The notes: a model not told the origin generated them from the letters alone. Counted from the stretch's first letter, positions 33,301 to 41,875 are shown. The stretch: DNA of 64,000 bases from Mytilus trossulus (GCF_036588685.1 NC_086376.1:59419166-59483165), one strand, 5' to 3'. A program made the numbers and translations.

Positions 33301-35139
33301 CAGTTGCTATGAAATTAAAAAAAAATTATACTGAACTTAAAGATCTATATTCCTTCCTTAGTATCTTGTTAAATGACGACACTATAATAAGGCAAAATGA
33401 AAAACTCAAACAAATAAACCGAATGGGAAACAATTGTCATTATCCTGACTTGGTACAGACATTTCCTTGTGAACAAAATGTAGTATTAAACATGAGACAC
33501 AGACATACAAACTTATCAACGACTTTGGAATTGTCACGTTAAAATAAGTTTTGTCGCTTTTGCTATGAACATAAAGAGATGTAGTGTAATAGCCAGTGAG
33601 ACATCTATCATCCAGAGTCCAAGCAACATAATTGTAAGCAACTATAGCTTGTTGTTCGAAATGCAAAATTAATAAGGACGACATACCCTACAACAGACGG
33701 TTAAAGGTTCAAAAATTAAAAGAACTATTCTCATATCTAGGTTGTTTTGCAATAGAAGTACACGCCTACTACAATATGAATATGAAGTCGAGACTGCGTA
33801 AAAAAACGAAGTAGCATATTCATTGAGATATGTAATTGCAATGAAGTTTCACTTTGACAAAACGATAACTTTAATAGAAACTTGGACAGAATTTTTTATG
33901 ACGAGATAAAAACATAAACACTCTTCTTTATCCGAAAAAAACATAAATGATGTAAAAAGATAATATAAGTATCTCAGTATTACAAGATAAAAGTCTTTCT
34001 GCTAAAACTTTTCACTTAAACTTGTTTGTTTTATGCTGAAATTCAAAGTATCGTTGTATACTGATACTGTACACTAACAACCAATTGAATACCTACATCT
34101 CATTTTACATGAACGTTTGATTCAGTGGATTTTGACCAGTCAATGGTTTATAATAGAAATTAAACCAAATGCTTATAAATATATATATTTTACATAACGT
34201 TGAATAAAAATGAAACCGAATAACCTTTCTATAAATTGGTAAGCTTACCAAACCGTGCTACGGTAACATCACCTTGATTTAATATCAGATAAAGTCCAAA
34301 ATGACAATCTATTGGAAAAATATTATTCCGAAAAGTGTCTGAGATGAGACCATATAATTTGTAGTTAGAGATATCCAGGAGGAATGTCGAAAAATTCAAG
34401 TCGGATTGTATACAAGAGGGCTACGAATTGTCTTAGAAAAGAACCATTTCCTTGATTTTTAATATTTTAGGCTTATTTTGCTTTATTTATTTTGTTATCT
34501 TTTTCTTTATTTATATTAGTTCTTTATATCTATATGTCTTTGTTAATTCGTTTGACTTTGTCCTTATGTAATGTTTGCCAAGATAGAGGAATCAAGCAAC
34601 AAAATAGGATTTAAATAAACTCAAGAGTCATCTCAATACAAATGTAAGGACATCCGAATATTGTTTTATTTTATTTTTTGGCAATTCAAAAATGAAGTTG
34701 TCAGTTATTTAAAGAATCGAACAGTTAACAATCAGTTAAAAAGTCATTTTGTTTTATCTAAAAAAAAAATCCTGTTTTCATAGGAATGTCGAAAATTGTG
34801 TGTTTATATTATTATATTTTCATTAATCTTACCTGTAACGGGGATCTTTCTAATGGTTTCAGATCGCATACGGGGTCCAGTATTCGGATAGAAAGTAGAG
34901 TAGAAATGGCACTGTCCTGAGATGGATTCAAAGTTAGCAGAGAAGCAACTATCATCAATAGTACATAAGCTAGCACATTCGCGTACAGTTCTTGCAGTGA
35001 ATGCTCGAATCGGTGTTCCATTTATAATACATGTATTTTTCGCATTTTCATATTTCTGTACTTTAACTTTCAGAGTGTTTGTACAGTGTGTCAAAAGTAC
35101 TGCAGCTGCTACAGCTGAGTGAATCATTTGTGTTATCAT
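11631..35139 (-). CDS. Lectin gene B: PAN/apple-like domain, two Ser/Thr-rich linker exons, C-type-lectin-like domain (five exons)
   Basis: Spliced CDS: 35139-34833, 21842-21750, 18038-17958, 15294-15121, 11845-11631 (870 nt, 289 residues). All introns are phase 1 with GT-AG ends, and the joined frame is open. Residues 1-19 form a signal-like leader. Residues about 23-95 form a PAN/apple-like domain (C37, C55, C59, C65, C77). Residues about 103-161 are two homologous linker segments, each built on ETS..ELLSTS and .DVT.IG. Residues 162-289 form a CTLD. The sugar-site tripeptide is EPD (in WSPGEPD) instead of EPN, and there is no WND; the cysteine before YIC is a tyrosine. It is probably secreted and membrane-free. 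A start 48 nt upstream (35187) is in frame, but the leader aligns with gene A from 35139. Intron 1 is about 13 kb and holds an antisense retroposed ORF, which weakens certainty that exon 1 belongs with the rest. Role inferred as pattern recognition. Confidence 0.75.
12073..13371. mobile_element. Non-autonomous hAT-like DNA transposon
   Basis: The left end starts CAGACTTGGGGTAATTG and the right end finishes GGACCCATCTCTG (reverse complement CAGAGATGGGTCC), a typical hAT terminus. An 8-bp target duplication GTTGAGCT is seen at 12065-12072 and 13372-13379. Both subterminal regions are rich in GTAATC/GATTAC repeats. No transposase open frame is present. The flanks rejoin to a family A repeat (GAGCTAGCTGTAAAACCAG), so the element is nested in family A. 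Confidence 0.85.
13372..13460 (+). repeat. Family A fragment interrupted by the hAT-like element
   Basis: GAGCTAGCTGTAAAACCAG and CCACTCTTTTCTACATAAGG match the middle of family A; the left part of the same copy lies just before 12065. Confidence 0.55.
13580..14300 (-). repeat. Old, degraded family E (reverse-transcriptase element) copy
   Basis: Follows the family E order seen at 35.9-36.45 kb: CCGTCAAATTTTCAGAGGGA, GGAAATGCAAGC, TATACTCCATATGCAG, TTTCACAATTGGGAAGCTGA, CCTTATTGTCAATTTC and GGGACAGATGCGTGAAC. It contains many indels and stops. Confidence 0.6.
14380..14445. repeat. Near-perfect hairpin-forming inverted repeat
   Basis: AAATAAATATCAGC...TTTTGGTTAT pairs with ATAACCAAAAATAAACGCTGATATTTATTT across a short loop; the arms are about 29 bp. 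Confidence 0.7.
15121..15294 (-). CDS. Lectin gene B, exon 4 (N-terminal CTLD half)
   Basis: 174 nt, acceptor CTTCAG above 15294, donor GTATGA below 15121, phase 1 both ends. It encodes LCNTATGYTYD, DICYKAV, EQCVSDGAHLLLI and YGWAMNLMG. Identical in length to gene A exon 2. Confidence 0.85.
15905..16640. repeat. Duplicated interspersed repeat carrying a spurious open frame
   Basis: 16068-16175 and 16460-16570 are diverged direct copies (shared ATTATTGGTAATATTA, TGGAAAACAAAA, CTATATTAGTTATAAATAAA and GTTGAATTCTT). The left edge contains a short palindrome at GTGATATCAC. The 91-residue open frame at 15985-16260 is not matched by an open frame in the second copy, so it is not treated as a gene. 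Confidence 0.55.
17015..17165 (-). repeat. Family B repeat, reversed
   Basis: TTCGTTTCTGTGTGTGTTGC through GAACAGCGGTATACTACTGT, the reverse complement of the family B core. Confidence 0.75.
17585..17695 (-). repeat. Family A fragment, reversed
   Basis: AAATTACTGAACTCAGAGGA and CAAATGGCAAAATCAAAAGT are the reverse complement of the family A 3' end. Confidence 0.65.
17958..18038 (-). CDS. Lectin gene B, exon 3 (linker 2)
   Basis: 81 nt, phase 1 on both sides, acceptor ATTGTAG above 18038, donor GTAACT below 17958. It encodes ETSRAELLSTSSADVTTIGL and a short tail (27 residues including the split codon). Homologous to exon 2 at 21842-21750. The Ser/Thr richness suggests an O-glycosylated stalk (inference). 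Confidence 0.72.
19495..21722 (+). repeat. Family A copy split by a 2.1-kb insertion
   Basis: The left part (19495-19577, ending TTTCCGTTTTGAATTTA) and right part (21680-21722, TACCTCGGAGTTCAGTATTT) are contiguous in intact family A copies, which defines the insertion boundaries. Confidence 0.75.
19578..21679. mobile_element. Non-autonomous DNA transposon with long terminal inverted repeats and TA target duplication
   Basis: Both ends read CAGCCCGTAACAGAG inward, followed by AGTGATCGAATT and TTTCTTTACCGTCA. The inverted repeats run about 85 bp (19578-19664 and 21594-21679) with scattered mismatches. The flanks duplicate TA (19576-19577, 21680-21681), as in Tc1/mariner-type insertion. The 2102-bp interior has no transposase; the short open frames (19652-19927 plus strand, 20808-21035 minus strand) match nothing I know. 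It lies in intron 2 of lectin gene B, between exons 2 and 3. Confidence 0.85.
21750..21842 (-). CDS. Lectin gene B, exon 2 (linker 1)
   Basis: 93 nt, phase 1 both ends, acceptor ATTGCAG above 21842, donor GTATAT below 21750. It encodes ETSQTELLSTSPVDVTFIGA plus about 11 more residues. It starts 70 bp from the end of the 2.1-kb transposon. Confidence 0.72.
21925..22105 (-). repeat. Degraded family E fragment
   Basis: TGGCACCCGCCGTGTTGCTC and AAGGAATATATCCGCTTTCA correspond in order to the family E block at 42500-42620. Confidence 0.55.
22735..22805 (+). repeat. Family C repeat
   Basis: GGCGTCACTGGTGAGTCTTG, then GACGAGGCGCGTTTTTTGGC, is a diverged family C core. Confidence 0.65.
22840..23335. 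repeat. Composite repeat: family A head joined to reversed family B
   Basis: 22900-23010 shows the family A blocks (CAAAACCAGGTTCAACCCAC, CTGTACCAAGTCAGGAAGAT). From 23020 it becomes reversed family B (TTCGTTTCTGTGTGTGTTGC occurs at 23020-23040 and again near 23185), ending GAACAGCGGTATACTACTGT. The same A-to-reversed-B joint occurs at 28620-28895, so the composite may be a unit of its own. Confidence 0.7.
23633..24595 (+). CDS. Intact intronless ORF, 320 residues, acidic-tract protein of unknown function
   Basis: The longest open frame in the window. Start context is ATCGAAAATGG. Residues 1-42 have a folded look (LVNSIENACNIF, SFTIHGDE, ARISIMFG). Residues about 45-61 are strongly basic (SRRKSKSTERRNNKR). 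Residues about 62-177 are charged and polar, probably helical. Residues 178-219 are a run of Asp/Glu/Ser encoded by GATGATAGT-type repeats. Residues 220-320 look folded again (VTVDEIISKAV, DKFIAKIKGNEKL, YYTFKQNVEHDF). Basic and acidic runs suggest a nuclear or nucleic-acid-associated protein, but I recognise no family and assign no function. It sits antisense inside intron 1 of lectin gene B in a retroposed insert. An uninterrupted frame over 960 nt suggests a young copy or retained function. Confidence 0.7.
   Translation: MDKLPVYLVNSIENACNIFNNISFTIHGDESKARISIMFGQSESKQSRRKSKSTERRNNKRMENYIEKFTNTDDNLRIHKRIVQGTVEILDDQLMEIENTNVRSTETDTVIDKCTLELQENKTQLSNTHFKKVDVEKINKVTECAKLSETNEHRLVETMNTENNDTIMSTQNDKQEQSDESDDDSDDDSDDDSEDDDDDDDGDEDDDDDDEDDEDDEDDVEKRVTVDEIISKAVIKKSRMSPDKFIAKIKGNEKLIKYDRGRDKVEEVLPTDSDYYTFKQNVEHDFQDVRNYEFRPDDTDEKLLLIATFAIDNRLYVHKK
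24168..24292 (+). repeat. GAT-rich coding microsatellite
   Basis: Tandem GATGATAGT units followed by GATGAT/GAGGAT runs encode the acidic tract of the 320-residue ORF. The opposite-strand poly-Ser frame (24142-24423) is a shadow. Confidence 0.85.
25413..26990. other. Intron 1 of lectin gene B; nothing firm
   Basis: AT-rich. A minus-strand open frame at 25575-25832 directly upstream of the reverse-transcriptase fragment might be part of the same decayed element, but I see no diagnostic motif. No gene supported. Confidence 0.35.
26990..27060 (+). repeat. Family C-like repeat, diverged
   Basis: GGGCTCAACTGATGAGTTTT, then ACAAAACGTGCGACATATGC, follows the family C layout. Confidence 0.5.
27061..28600. 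other. Intron 1 of lectin gene B; no gene seen
   Basis: AT-rich stretch with small open frames on both strands and no recognisable motif. Confidence 0.35.
28610..28895. repeat. Composite repeat: family A head joined to reversed family B
   Basis: Same junction as at 22840-23335: ACTAGGTTGAACCCACCATT and CTTTACCAAGTCATAAATAT, then TTCGTTTCTATGATTG and finally TTTTGAACAGCATTATACTA. Confidence 0.65.
28896..30213. other. Intron 1 of lectin gene B; no gene seen
   Basis: AT-rich, no repeat family or motif recognised. The open frame at 29522-29773 (minus strand) is hydrophobic but unsupported. Confidence 0.35.
30214..30267 (+). repeat. Family C-related repeat
   Basis: GAGCGTTACTGATGAAGGTA and GCGCTTCTGACGCATGAAAT, the same variant as at 3485-3540. 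It directly abuts the CT microsatellite. Confidence 0.55.
30268..30336. repeat. (CT)n microsatellite
   Basis: About 34 uninterrupted CT dinucleotides, ending at GGGGG. Confidence 0.97.
30340..31355. other. Intron 1 of lectin gene B; no gene seen
   Basis: AT-rich, with no recognisable repeat or coding signal. Confidence 0.35.
31358..31472 (+). repeat. Family A 3' fragment
   Basis: CAGCTGTTATCAATTCGTTT, GTGCCATTTAATTCGGGACG and CGGAGTTCAGTGATTTTGTG match the family end. Confidence 0.65.
31735..32212 (+). repeat. Family E copy, sense on plus strand (3' end of a reverse-transcriptase element)
   Basis: Contains CCTTGATAGAGGGTTGCTGC, TACGTAAATTTTACGGATGC, GGAATATCCGTTTCACATAT and TTAGCCATGACGTTGTCGGT. 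These are the reverse complements of blocks in the copies at 35.6, 42.3 and 53.9 kb. The open frame at 31946-32155 is carried by the repeat. Confidence 0.75.
32260..32806. other. Intron 1 of lectin gene B; no gene seen
   Basis: AT-rich, nothing recognised. Confidence 0.4.
32832..33005. repeat. Perfect 6 x 29-bp tandem minisatellite
   Basis: Six identical head-to-tail copies of a 29-bp unit that begins CCTCATCAACACAAAACGTC and ends TATATCGCG, starting at 32832, 32861, 32890, 32919, 32948 and 32977. There are no mismatches between copies and no spacers, so it is not a CRISPR array. The unit length is not a multiple of three and lacks stops, so all three plus-strand frames are open; those frames are not genes. 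Confidence 0.97.
33050..34830. other. Intron 1 of lectin gene B; no gene seen
   Basis: AT-rich, with small overlapping open frames on both strands at 33309-33684 and no motif recognised. Confidence 0.35.
34833..35139 (-). CDS. Lectin gene B, exon 1 (signal peptide and PAN/apple-like domain)
   Basis: Donor GTAAGA below 34833, phase 1. It encodes a leader (MITQMIHSAVAAAVLLTHC), KVKVQKYE, then NTCIINGTPI, VRECASLC, SCFSANFE and GQCHFYS. An upstream in-frame ATG at 35187 would add 16 polar residues. The lower ATG gives a better signal peptide and aligns with gene A exon 1. Confidence 0.83.
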
Positions 35140-35604
35140 TGTTTCATAATTGTATCCCAAATACTCCTGTTCCTGTTGTTTGCTCAATTATAGCATATAT
35201 ACGTAATGTGAGTATTAGTTATTTGATAACAGTCCTAACTGTGTTATAACCAGTATACTTCTCGTTAGGTGCGTAAATTTTACATCAATAAATATTCATT
35301 TGCAACCAATGAGCTAATCTCAGTTTGGTTTTTTTTGTGTTTTTTCGAAAAGCTTTAAATGAAATTTCTGCATTATCCTATGTGATGAAAATACTTTGAT
35401 CATATCATATAATTAAATTATCTCATAAAGATATTATTGGTTTTGCAAAATGTCAATAGCAATTTATTTGATTTACGACAAGTGTGATATAAAGTATGAT
35501 TTGTATATTGAAATAAACAGCAAAAGCATGCTGTTCTTTGGCAGAACAGATAATCAGAGAGTATGTTCATACAATCTTTCAAAGATTTTTTTTAAAAATT
35601 AATT

Positions 35605-36455
35605 ATTAAAGAGAGAGGAAAGATACAAGAGGGACAGTCAAACTCATAAATCGAAAATAAAAAGACAACGCCATGGCTAAAAAAAGACAAACAGACAAAT
35701 AATAGTAAAGAAGTCACAACATAGAATACTAAAGATTAAGCAATACGTACCCCATTAAAAACTAGGGGTGATCTCAGGTGCTCCGGAAGGGTAAGCAGAT
35801 CCCGCTCCACATGTGTCATTCGTCGAGTTACTCATGTTATAACAAATCCGGTAAATAGTCTAATTCGGTAAGTCACATTCACCAAGGGAATGGGATTGTA
35901 GTTACGACGTAATAAGGAACATATCCGATATCATCTGTGAAACGGTTATTCTATAACGTTCAACTAACTCGTGATTGCGTCTGTACAATTTACGAAGGGA
36001 TGATATCAACTCCACCGTATGGAATTCTTGGTTTAATAGCTTCCTTGTGAGCAGAAACCTTCTTTCAAGAAAATCATGGTAAAAAATACAAGCACGGGAA
36101 TATCGTTTCAATTGGGAGATATATACCCCGTATGCAGGTCTCGCTGGAATGTTGCTATTTAGAAATGAAAATTTCACAATTGGGAAGCTGAAATCATCTC
36201 TTTTGTCGTAAAGTTTTGTTTTCAACCGACCCTCATTGTCAATTTCTAGATGTAAGTCAAGATATGAGGCCGACTTAACTGTATCTGTTGTATCCTTTAT
36301 CTATAGTTTGATTGGGTAGATGCGTTCAACATAGTCACCAAATATTGAATTAGTTAGTGAGAGAACATCATCTTTATAGCAGAAAGTAAAGTTAAAGGAT
36401 GCTATCTTCTTATCTTTCTTCCTAAGTAGCTCCTGCTTGAAGACGGCCTATTAAG
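35605..36455 (-). repeat. Family E copy: 3' part of a reverse-transcriptase retroelement
   Basis: The longest family E copy. The minus-strand frame 36225-35902 encodes a piece typical of the C-terminal part of a retroelement polymerase (KLYDKRDDFSFPIVKF, YGVYISQLKRYSRAC, LRKLYRRNHELVERY). It is followed by a 3' region that includes CTCAGGTGCTCCGGAAGGGT and GACAACGCCATGGCTAAAAA. It is truncated and non-functional. I cannot decide between a non-LTR and a Penelope-like element. Confidence 0.75.
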
Positions 36456-36537
36456 CTGCATTGAATATTGGCTTTGAGCAACAACACATTAAGCAATTTT
36501 TTTAATTGTTTTATCACAAGACGCATTTGTTCTTTTT

Positions 36538-36806
36538 AATCGGGGCCTCGCTGGCCTAGTGGTCTAATTAGTTACTACTGTAATCACTAGCCAGTCTATA
36601 CTGGGTTGTGAGGTCGAACCCCACTGGTGCGGATGCACTCGACTCAAATCTTTATTGACTAGGATTGTCAGTTTTCCTATCGACGTCTATGGGGGTTTTT
36701 TTTCGGGCACTCCGGCTTCCTCCACCAATAAAAACTGGCCGCCATGAAATGGTCTTAATGCGGTGCTTAAAAGTGGCGTTACACAAAAGTCAAATCAAAT
36801 CAAAAT
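36538..36806 (+). repeat. tRNA-derived SINE-like element
   Basis: The head resembles a tRNA gene with an A box (TGGCCTAGTGGTCTA) and a B box (GGTCGAACCCC). A body with GGGCACTCCGGCTTCCTCCA and CTGGCCGCCATGAAATGGTC follows, ending in a TCAAATCAAATCAAA-type tail. The tRNA portion is too altered to be a functional tRNA gene. Confidence 0.75.
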
Positions 36807-37945
36807 CTTCTTAATCCTGAACATTCCTACGTCTATTACCTTCCACTTTGTTTTACTTCTATAATCCTTCGACTTTCCTTACACCTATTGTCATCCTCCA
36901 TTTTTTGTAGATCCTGCTATTATTACTCTTCTAATTACCGACCTCTAGTTTTGTTAGAATAAAAGAAGTCTCCACTTTTCAGTTCTGTGAAATCCCTCCC
37001 TAGTCCACACTTTTATGATCCTTAAAATGTATCCTCTTTTATAAACCTTAACCTTTTCCTGTTGTTGTGCATTCGTTTGATGAATTTTGTGATTTGATTT
37101 TGCCATTTGATTAGGGACTTTACGATTGAATTTTCCTCGGAGTTCGGTATTTTTCCTATCTTTAATCGTGGTTAAACTCATCCTCTTTTCATAGTACTAC
37201 TAGCTTCTTCGTTTCATATACACTATCACTACTTTTATAAGATAGATTATTAATAATAAGTCCGGTTAAAATAAATAAAATCTTAAAAAATAAAACAGTT
37301 TTAAAAAAATGTATACAACACTGGATTCCGGAGTCTCAGTATTAACCAAAGTTATTGGTACCGTTACTGGTATTGTAATACAAAAGAAGAGGCCAGAAAT
37401 CTGAAATGAAAGGATTAAAACGAATTAAAATAAAATATTTGATTTTGGCAAATTATTACAACTTCATGTGAGAAATCAATAATAGACGTTAAAGTTAATT
37501 CAATCAATGTTCAGCACCAAAACACTAACGGCCAAACAGTTAACAAAACAAATTGATTGATACTAAACAAAATTTAAAACCTATTTAAGTTGCAGGGCTC
37601 ATTTAAAGCCATGTTTAACCTTATATAAAAATAAGAATGAAAACAAAAATAATAATACTGACATGAATGGTCAGAAATCAGAAAATATCACTGACATAAT
37701 TGGTCAGATATGTCCAACAAGAAATATGATAATACCGACATGAATGGTCAGATCCCTCTCACAAAATTGACCAGAAAACATAATGTCCCATTTAGGATAT
37801 ATACAAATCACCCACTATTGTAACAACAATTAAACATAACTGGTACAGAATAAGATTGCTTCTTCTGTTTAACAGTAACAAGATGAGACTACACATCCTC
37901 TTGTTTAACAATGAGCCAATACTTGAACAAAACAAATTGTCAACT
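36807..37945. other. Repeat-rich intergenic; no gene seen
   Basis: A family A 3' fragment lies at 37075-37155 (GATTTTGCCATTTGATTAGG, CGGAGTTCGGTATTTTT). 37640-37760 repeats GACATGAATGGTCAGA-like units three times and may be the non-coding end of the retroelement that follows. Confidence 0.45.
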
Positions 37946-37949
37946 TTAA

Positions 37950-40290
37950 TTTACCAAAAAAAATCAATTGTAACTCGCAGATGAGTGAATAAAGTTCACA
38001 AACTGGTATGCCAGACTTAAAGGTTTATAAGTAGCTACAAACTGAACAACTCGTTTAAAGCATAAACTTCTTAATCTAGGATTAATAGTGGTGACAAAAT
38101 AACATGTATTCTGAAAATCAAGTAAACGAGGAATAATTGCTGACACAACTATTACAGTATGTGGCATAACTAATTTCTCAATTGTAGAGATAAGCACATT
38201 ATAGGCTATATCACCAACCTAATAGGTACCAACGTTATTGGTTCCTACATGCACCTGAATTATATCATAATTTACCTGATTTTTTCCACAATTGAGCAAT
38301 ATTAGTTTTCATTATGTTTGATCATGTTTGTTTTTTCAGTTTATTTGCCATAACCAAAATTGTTTTTTGTCTGTTTTTGCAAATAAAGAATTATTATATT
38401 ATCCCAAATATTTGCTCACGGAAAGGTTTGCAAATAGTTTGAACATACTTGGCTATGGAATTGCACACCAGAGTAGACCTGAAATTAATAAAGAGCAAAT
38501 TTCATTTTAAAACAAGGTTTCAAATTTGTTCCGCTACATTGATTTTATCAGACAAAAAACTGACACTATATTTAGTATAGCAATTGCTCTTCCAATCGCC
38601 CATCAATTGGATAGAATTAGGAGAGACCCCTGCTTTCGAAGCCAACGTTGCTCCACGTCATCGGAAACTATGGGAAGAAAATAATTTTGGATTTAACCCA
38701 ATTTTACAACGTAGTTCTCTAAGTTTATTCTAAAACTGGTTATAAGTAATTGGTATGCATTTCCCCTTTTTTGTACAAGAAAAGGCGACATCAACCGAAG
38801 TGCAGGGATTTAAAGAACACATCTTTTTATACACATTTACAGGGGGAAGTTTAAATAAAGGATATGCAAGCAAAGATATTCTTAAAATACGATTACCCAA
38901 CTGAATTGTTTTATAAGAGAGAGAAAAACTGTATCATCACATCTGTGTAGCTGTTTGAGTGTGTCACAATTCTTAGTTGATACTAGAACTAAATTAGACT
39001 TCCTGCTTAAAAGTAATAAAGCAACAAAAACATAAACACCAATATGTCGCATCAAGCGGCGTCTTCAAATTCAAATGTTCACGAAATTTTCCTAGTAATA
39101 TGAAATTTCTGTTTAGGTAAATGTTTTAATTGCCTATTTAACCCTCTCAGCGTCAATTTCAATTCGTAAGACGAAATCACATCCACATGTTATCCTAACA
39201 ACAGGAAAAGAACTTTAATTCCGTTAAAATAATTGCGAAAAGATTGAGCTGATCTGAAACTTCTACTGAAAAACTCCGAAAAAGTGCATAATAACTTACC
39301 ATTAATATCACACGGTTCTTAATTAAAGTTATCACAAACCAATAACTAAGCTCTCTACTGTGTTTTAAAATTAAACAAAAATTAGCCGAAATACTAGCCA
39401 AGAACAAATTTCGTATTAGTACTTGTAAACCTACAAATACATGAATAAGCAATTACCAAATATGTTCAAACTGGTTTTTTAGGAATAAAATCCCAAGATA
39501 GAGATATGCCTTTTGTCCTCTCGTAAAAATCTAACTGAAATTTATAACTTGAATCCCATCTAGACAAAAGATCCGGTAAACGGTTATCGGAACCTGAAAT
39601 ATGTATAGCTTTCAAAATTATGTAAAGCTGCCATCCAACAAACTTCCCGCAAACACGACTGCAGGAACACATTTATGGTAGCGTATGTATTCAAAACACT
39701 AACTGATACCACATTATCGCAATAAATAACCATCTATAAATTTGTAAATTGTTTACCCCATAATTTCAAGGCTACTACAATCGTCAACATCTCTAATGAA
39801 TTTAAATGCAAGTTTTGATCTAAAATAAACTCCGGAAATAAACAGTGAAAGTGTCAAGCATGCATAAACAGAAACAATTGATCAGGATTTGAGAATTTAT
39901 CAGACAAAATCATAGAAACCCTATTTTAACCAGGCAAAAATTCCTGCCACCAAAATAAGTCAAGTTTATGATCAGCAGGAATGACTAATCTCCTATTATC
40001 GGGGAATTCTCTTAATCAATTTACTAGTAACAGCCTTGATACAAAAATTCGGCGGGAACTCACACATTGAGATAAAAAAAAAATCCCAGCAATTCTCTCT
40101 TTGTACAATTTGTGCTACAGAGCCAATTGGAAACTAACTGCAGAATCTCTAACAATCTTTGTGTATAAATAGAAATTGTCATGTTCTCAGAATCAAATAA
40201 AATGCCAATAGATATCATTTTTGTACTTTTCGATTGATTCTTGAAAGTATCAACATTTCGTGTTTGCTCTTTGGTTGGAGACCAATCTAT
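37950..40290 (-). pseudogene. Decayed tyrosine-recombinase (DIRS-like) retroelement
   Basis: Read on the minus strand the pieces occur in order. 40260-39800 has post-polymerase/RNase H linker-like pieces (ISIGILFDSE, DLFWWQEFLPG). 39840-39530 is RNase H-like (NSLEMLTIVVALKLWG, VIYCDNVVSV, then IHISGSDNRLPDLLSRW). 38990-38540 is a tyrosine-recombinase C-terminal domain (GNRILRI, HSFR at 38661-38672, LASKAGVSPNSIQLMGDW). 38280-37964 is an SGNH-hydrolase-like piece (VHVGTNN at 38234-38254, HTVIVVSAIIPRLLDF). Numerous frameshifts and stops are present, including a TGA right after HSFR, so it is dead. Family known: DIRS/Ngaro-type elements combine RT-RNase H with a tyrosine recombinase. Confidence 0.78.
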
Positions 40291-40379
40291 TTAACTATCT
40301 TCATGACGTGATATAATATAAACGTGGACTAATAATTAAAATAAAATAATAAAATAATCCTGATTCTAACAGTAAGTAC

Positions 40380-40630
40380 GCTATAGAGGATTATGATTCT
40401 ATTATACATGACATCTTAATTCTAAGATGAAACTGCAAAGATTTAAGTTTGTTTTGAGTGCACTTTTTGACTTTTATTTACAGTTGTTTTTTTCTTTTGG
40501 TCTGTTTCTTCTTGTATTTGCCATGGCGTTGTCAATTTTTTTTTCCAGTTATGAGTTAAAATATCCTTTTGGTATTTTTCTTTCGTCCCTTTTTTAAGAA
40601 CTGATTGTGGGGTTATTATATAAACAATGA
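40380..40630 (+). repeat. Degraded family E fragment, sense on plus strand
   Basis: GTATTTGCCATGGCGTTGTC and TCCTTTTGGTATTTTTCTTT match the reversed 3' end of family E copies. Confidence 0.5.
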
Positions 40631-40649
40631 GCATACAATATATGATGAT

Positions 40650-41875
40650 TTAACTTCCTTATTTACTGTCATTATGCCTTCTAATTTCACAATGCATTAT
40701 TTGTCTGATATATGACAAACATTGTTAATTCGTGCACTGTTTCTAAATTAGAAAATAAAATGGATTATTAAAACATAATTTCTCAACACGGAAGCTTTTC
40801 TTAATTCCAAATTGAAAATACCGTAAGCAGGAAACCTGGGAAATAATTGCTTGATTTGACCTTTTGAATACATGATGCCTTTTATATGTGGTTTGGATAA
40901 AGATAAGATTTGGAAACACTTCAGCTTTGAATGCATATTCGAACTTTCCAGAATTGTTTTTTAATTAACGATGAACGATATATTAACATTTTAATTCCTA
41001 AATTATAGTCGTTGTGTCTTCCTATTACACAATGCATTATGTGTCTGGTATACAAAATGAATTTTAATACGTACACTTTATTTAAATCAGGAAATGAAAT
41101 GGTTATTATAACAGACAATATATTACCCGGGACGCTTTTTTTTTTATCCCAAATTGAAAATAAAACCTGGAAAAATAACAAAGGCGATTTTTTCTTGATT
41201 TTGACCGTAAACAACTTTCAGAAGATTACTTTATTTTTTACAACATGAGGCTTTATATATGAGATAAGATCTGGAAGCACTTGAGCTTTGAATACACATT
41301 TTGACTTTTCAGAACTGATTTAATTTAACGATGAACAAGATATTATGACTTTAATTCCTTACTAACTGTCGTTGTGTCTTCCATTGATACAATGCATTAT
41401 ACATGTATGTCTGGTGTAAGAAAAAAAAGAATGCTAATATGGACGGTTCGTCCCCGAGGGTGTCACCAGCCCAGTAGTCAACACTTCGGTGTTGACATGA
41501 ATATCAATAATGTGGTCATTTTTATAAATTTGCCGTTTACAAAACTTTGATTTTTTCGAAAAACTAAGGATTGTCTTATCCCAGGCAAAGATTACCTTAG
41601 CCGTATTTGGCACAACTTTTTGGAATTTTGAATCCTCAATGCTTTTCAACTTTGTACTTGTTTGGCTTTATAAATATTTTGATATGGGCGTCATTGATGG
41701 GTCTTATGTAGACGAAACGCGCGTCTGGCGTACTAAATTATAATCCTGTTACCTTTAATAACTATTTATACGTATCCAATATTCAAATCAGCAATTAAAA
41801 TGAACTACTATCAGCACGGACGCTTTTTATCTTAAATTAAAAATATAGGTAATAGGAAACCTGTGAGTGTGTTTT
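40650..41875. repeat. Three diverged tandem copies of a ~350-bp unit, the third interrupted
   Basis: The marker ACAATGCATTAT recurs at 40689, 41029 and 41389 (spacings 340 and 360). Each copy continues through CGGAAGCTTTT/GGGACGCTTTT and AACCTGG/AACCTGT blocks. In copy 3 the sequence breaks at about 41430 and resumes near 41768 (CACGGACGCTTTTTATC at about 41815). The interruption is another repeat. Confidence 0.75.
41430..41768 (+). repeat. Family C long copy inserted in the tandem array
   Basis: Starts GGACGGTTCGTCCCCGAGGG with the hairpin-like CAACACTTCGGTGTTG, and ends with the family C core (GACGAAACGCGCGTCTGGCG) and ATTATAATCCTGTTACC. The 71-residue minus-strand open frame here is repeat-derived. 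Confidence 0.75.

Noticed and set aside
36541-36640. Functional tRNA gene
   Set aside because: A and B boxes are present, but the cloverleaf cannot be closed and the sequence continues into a SINE body.
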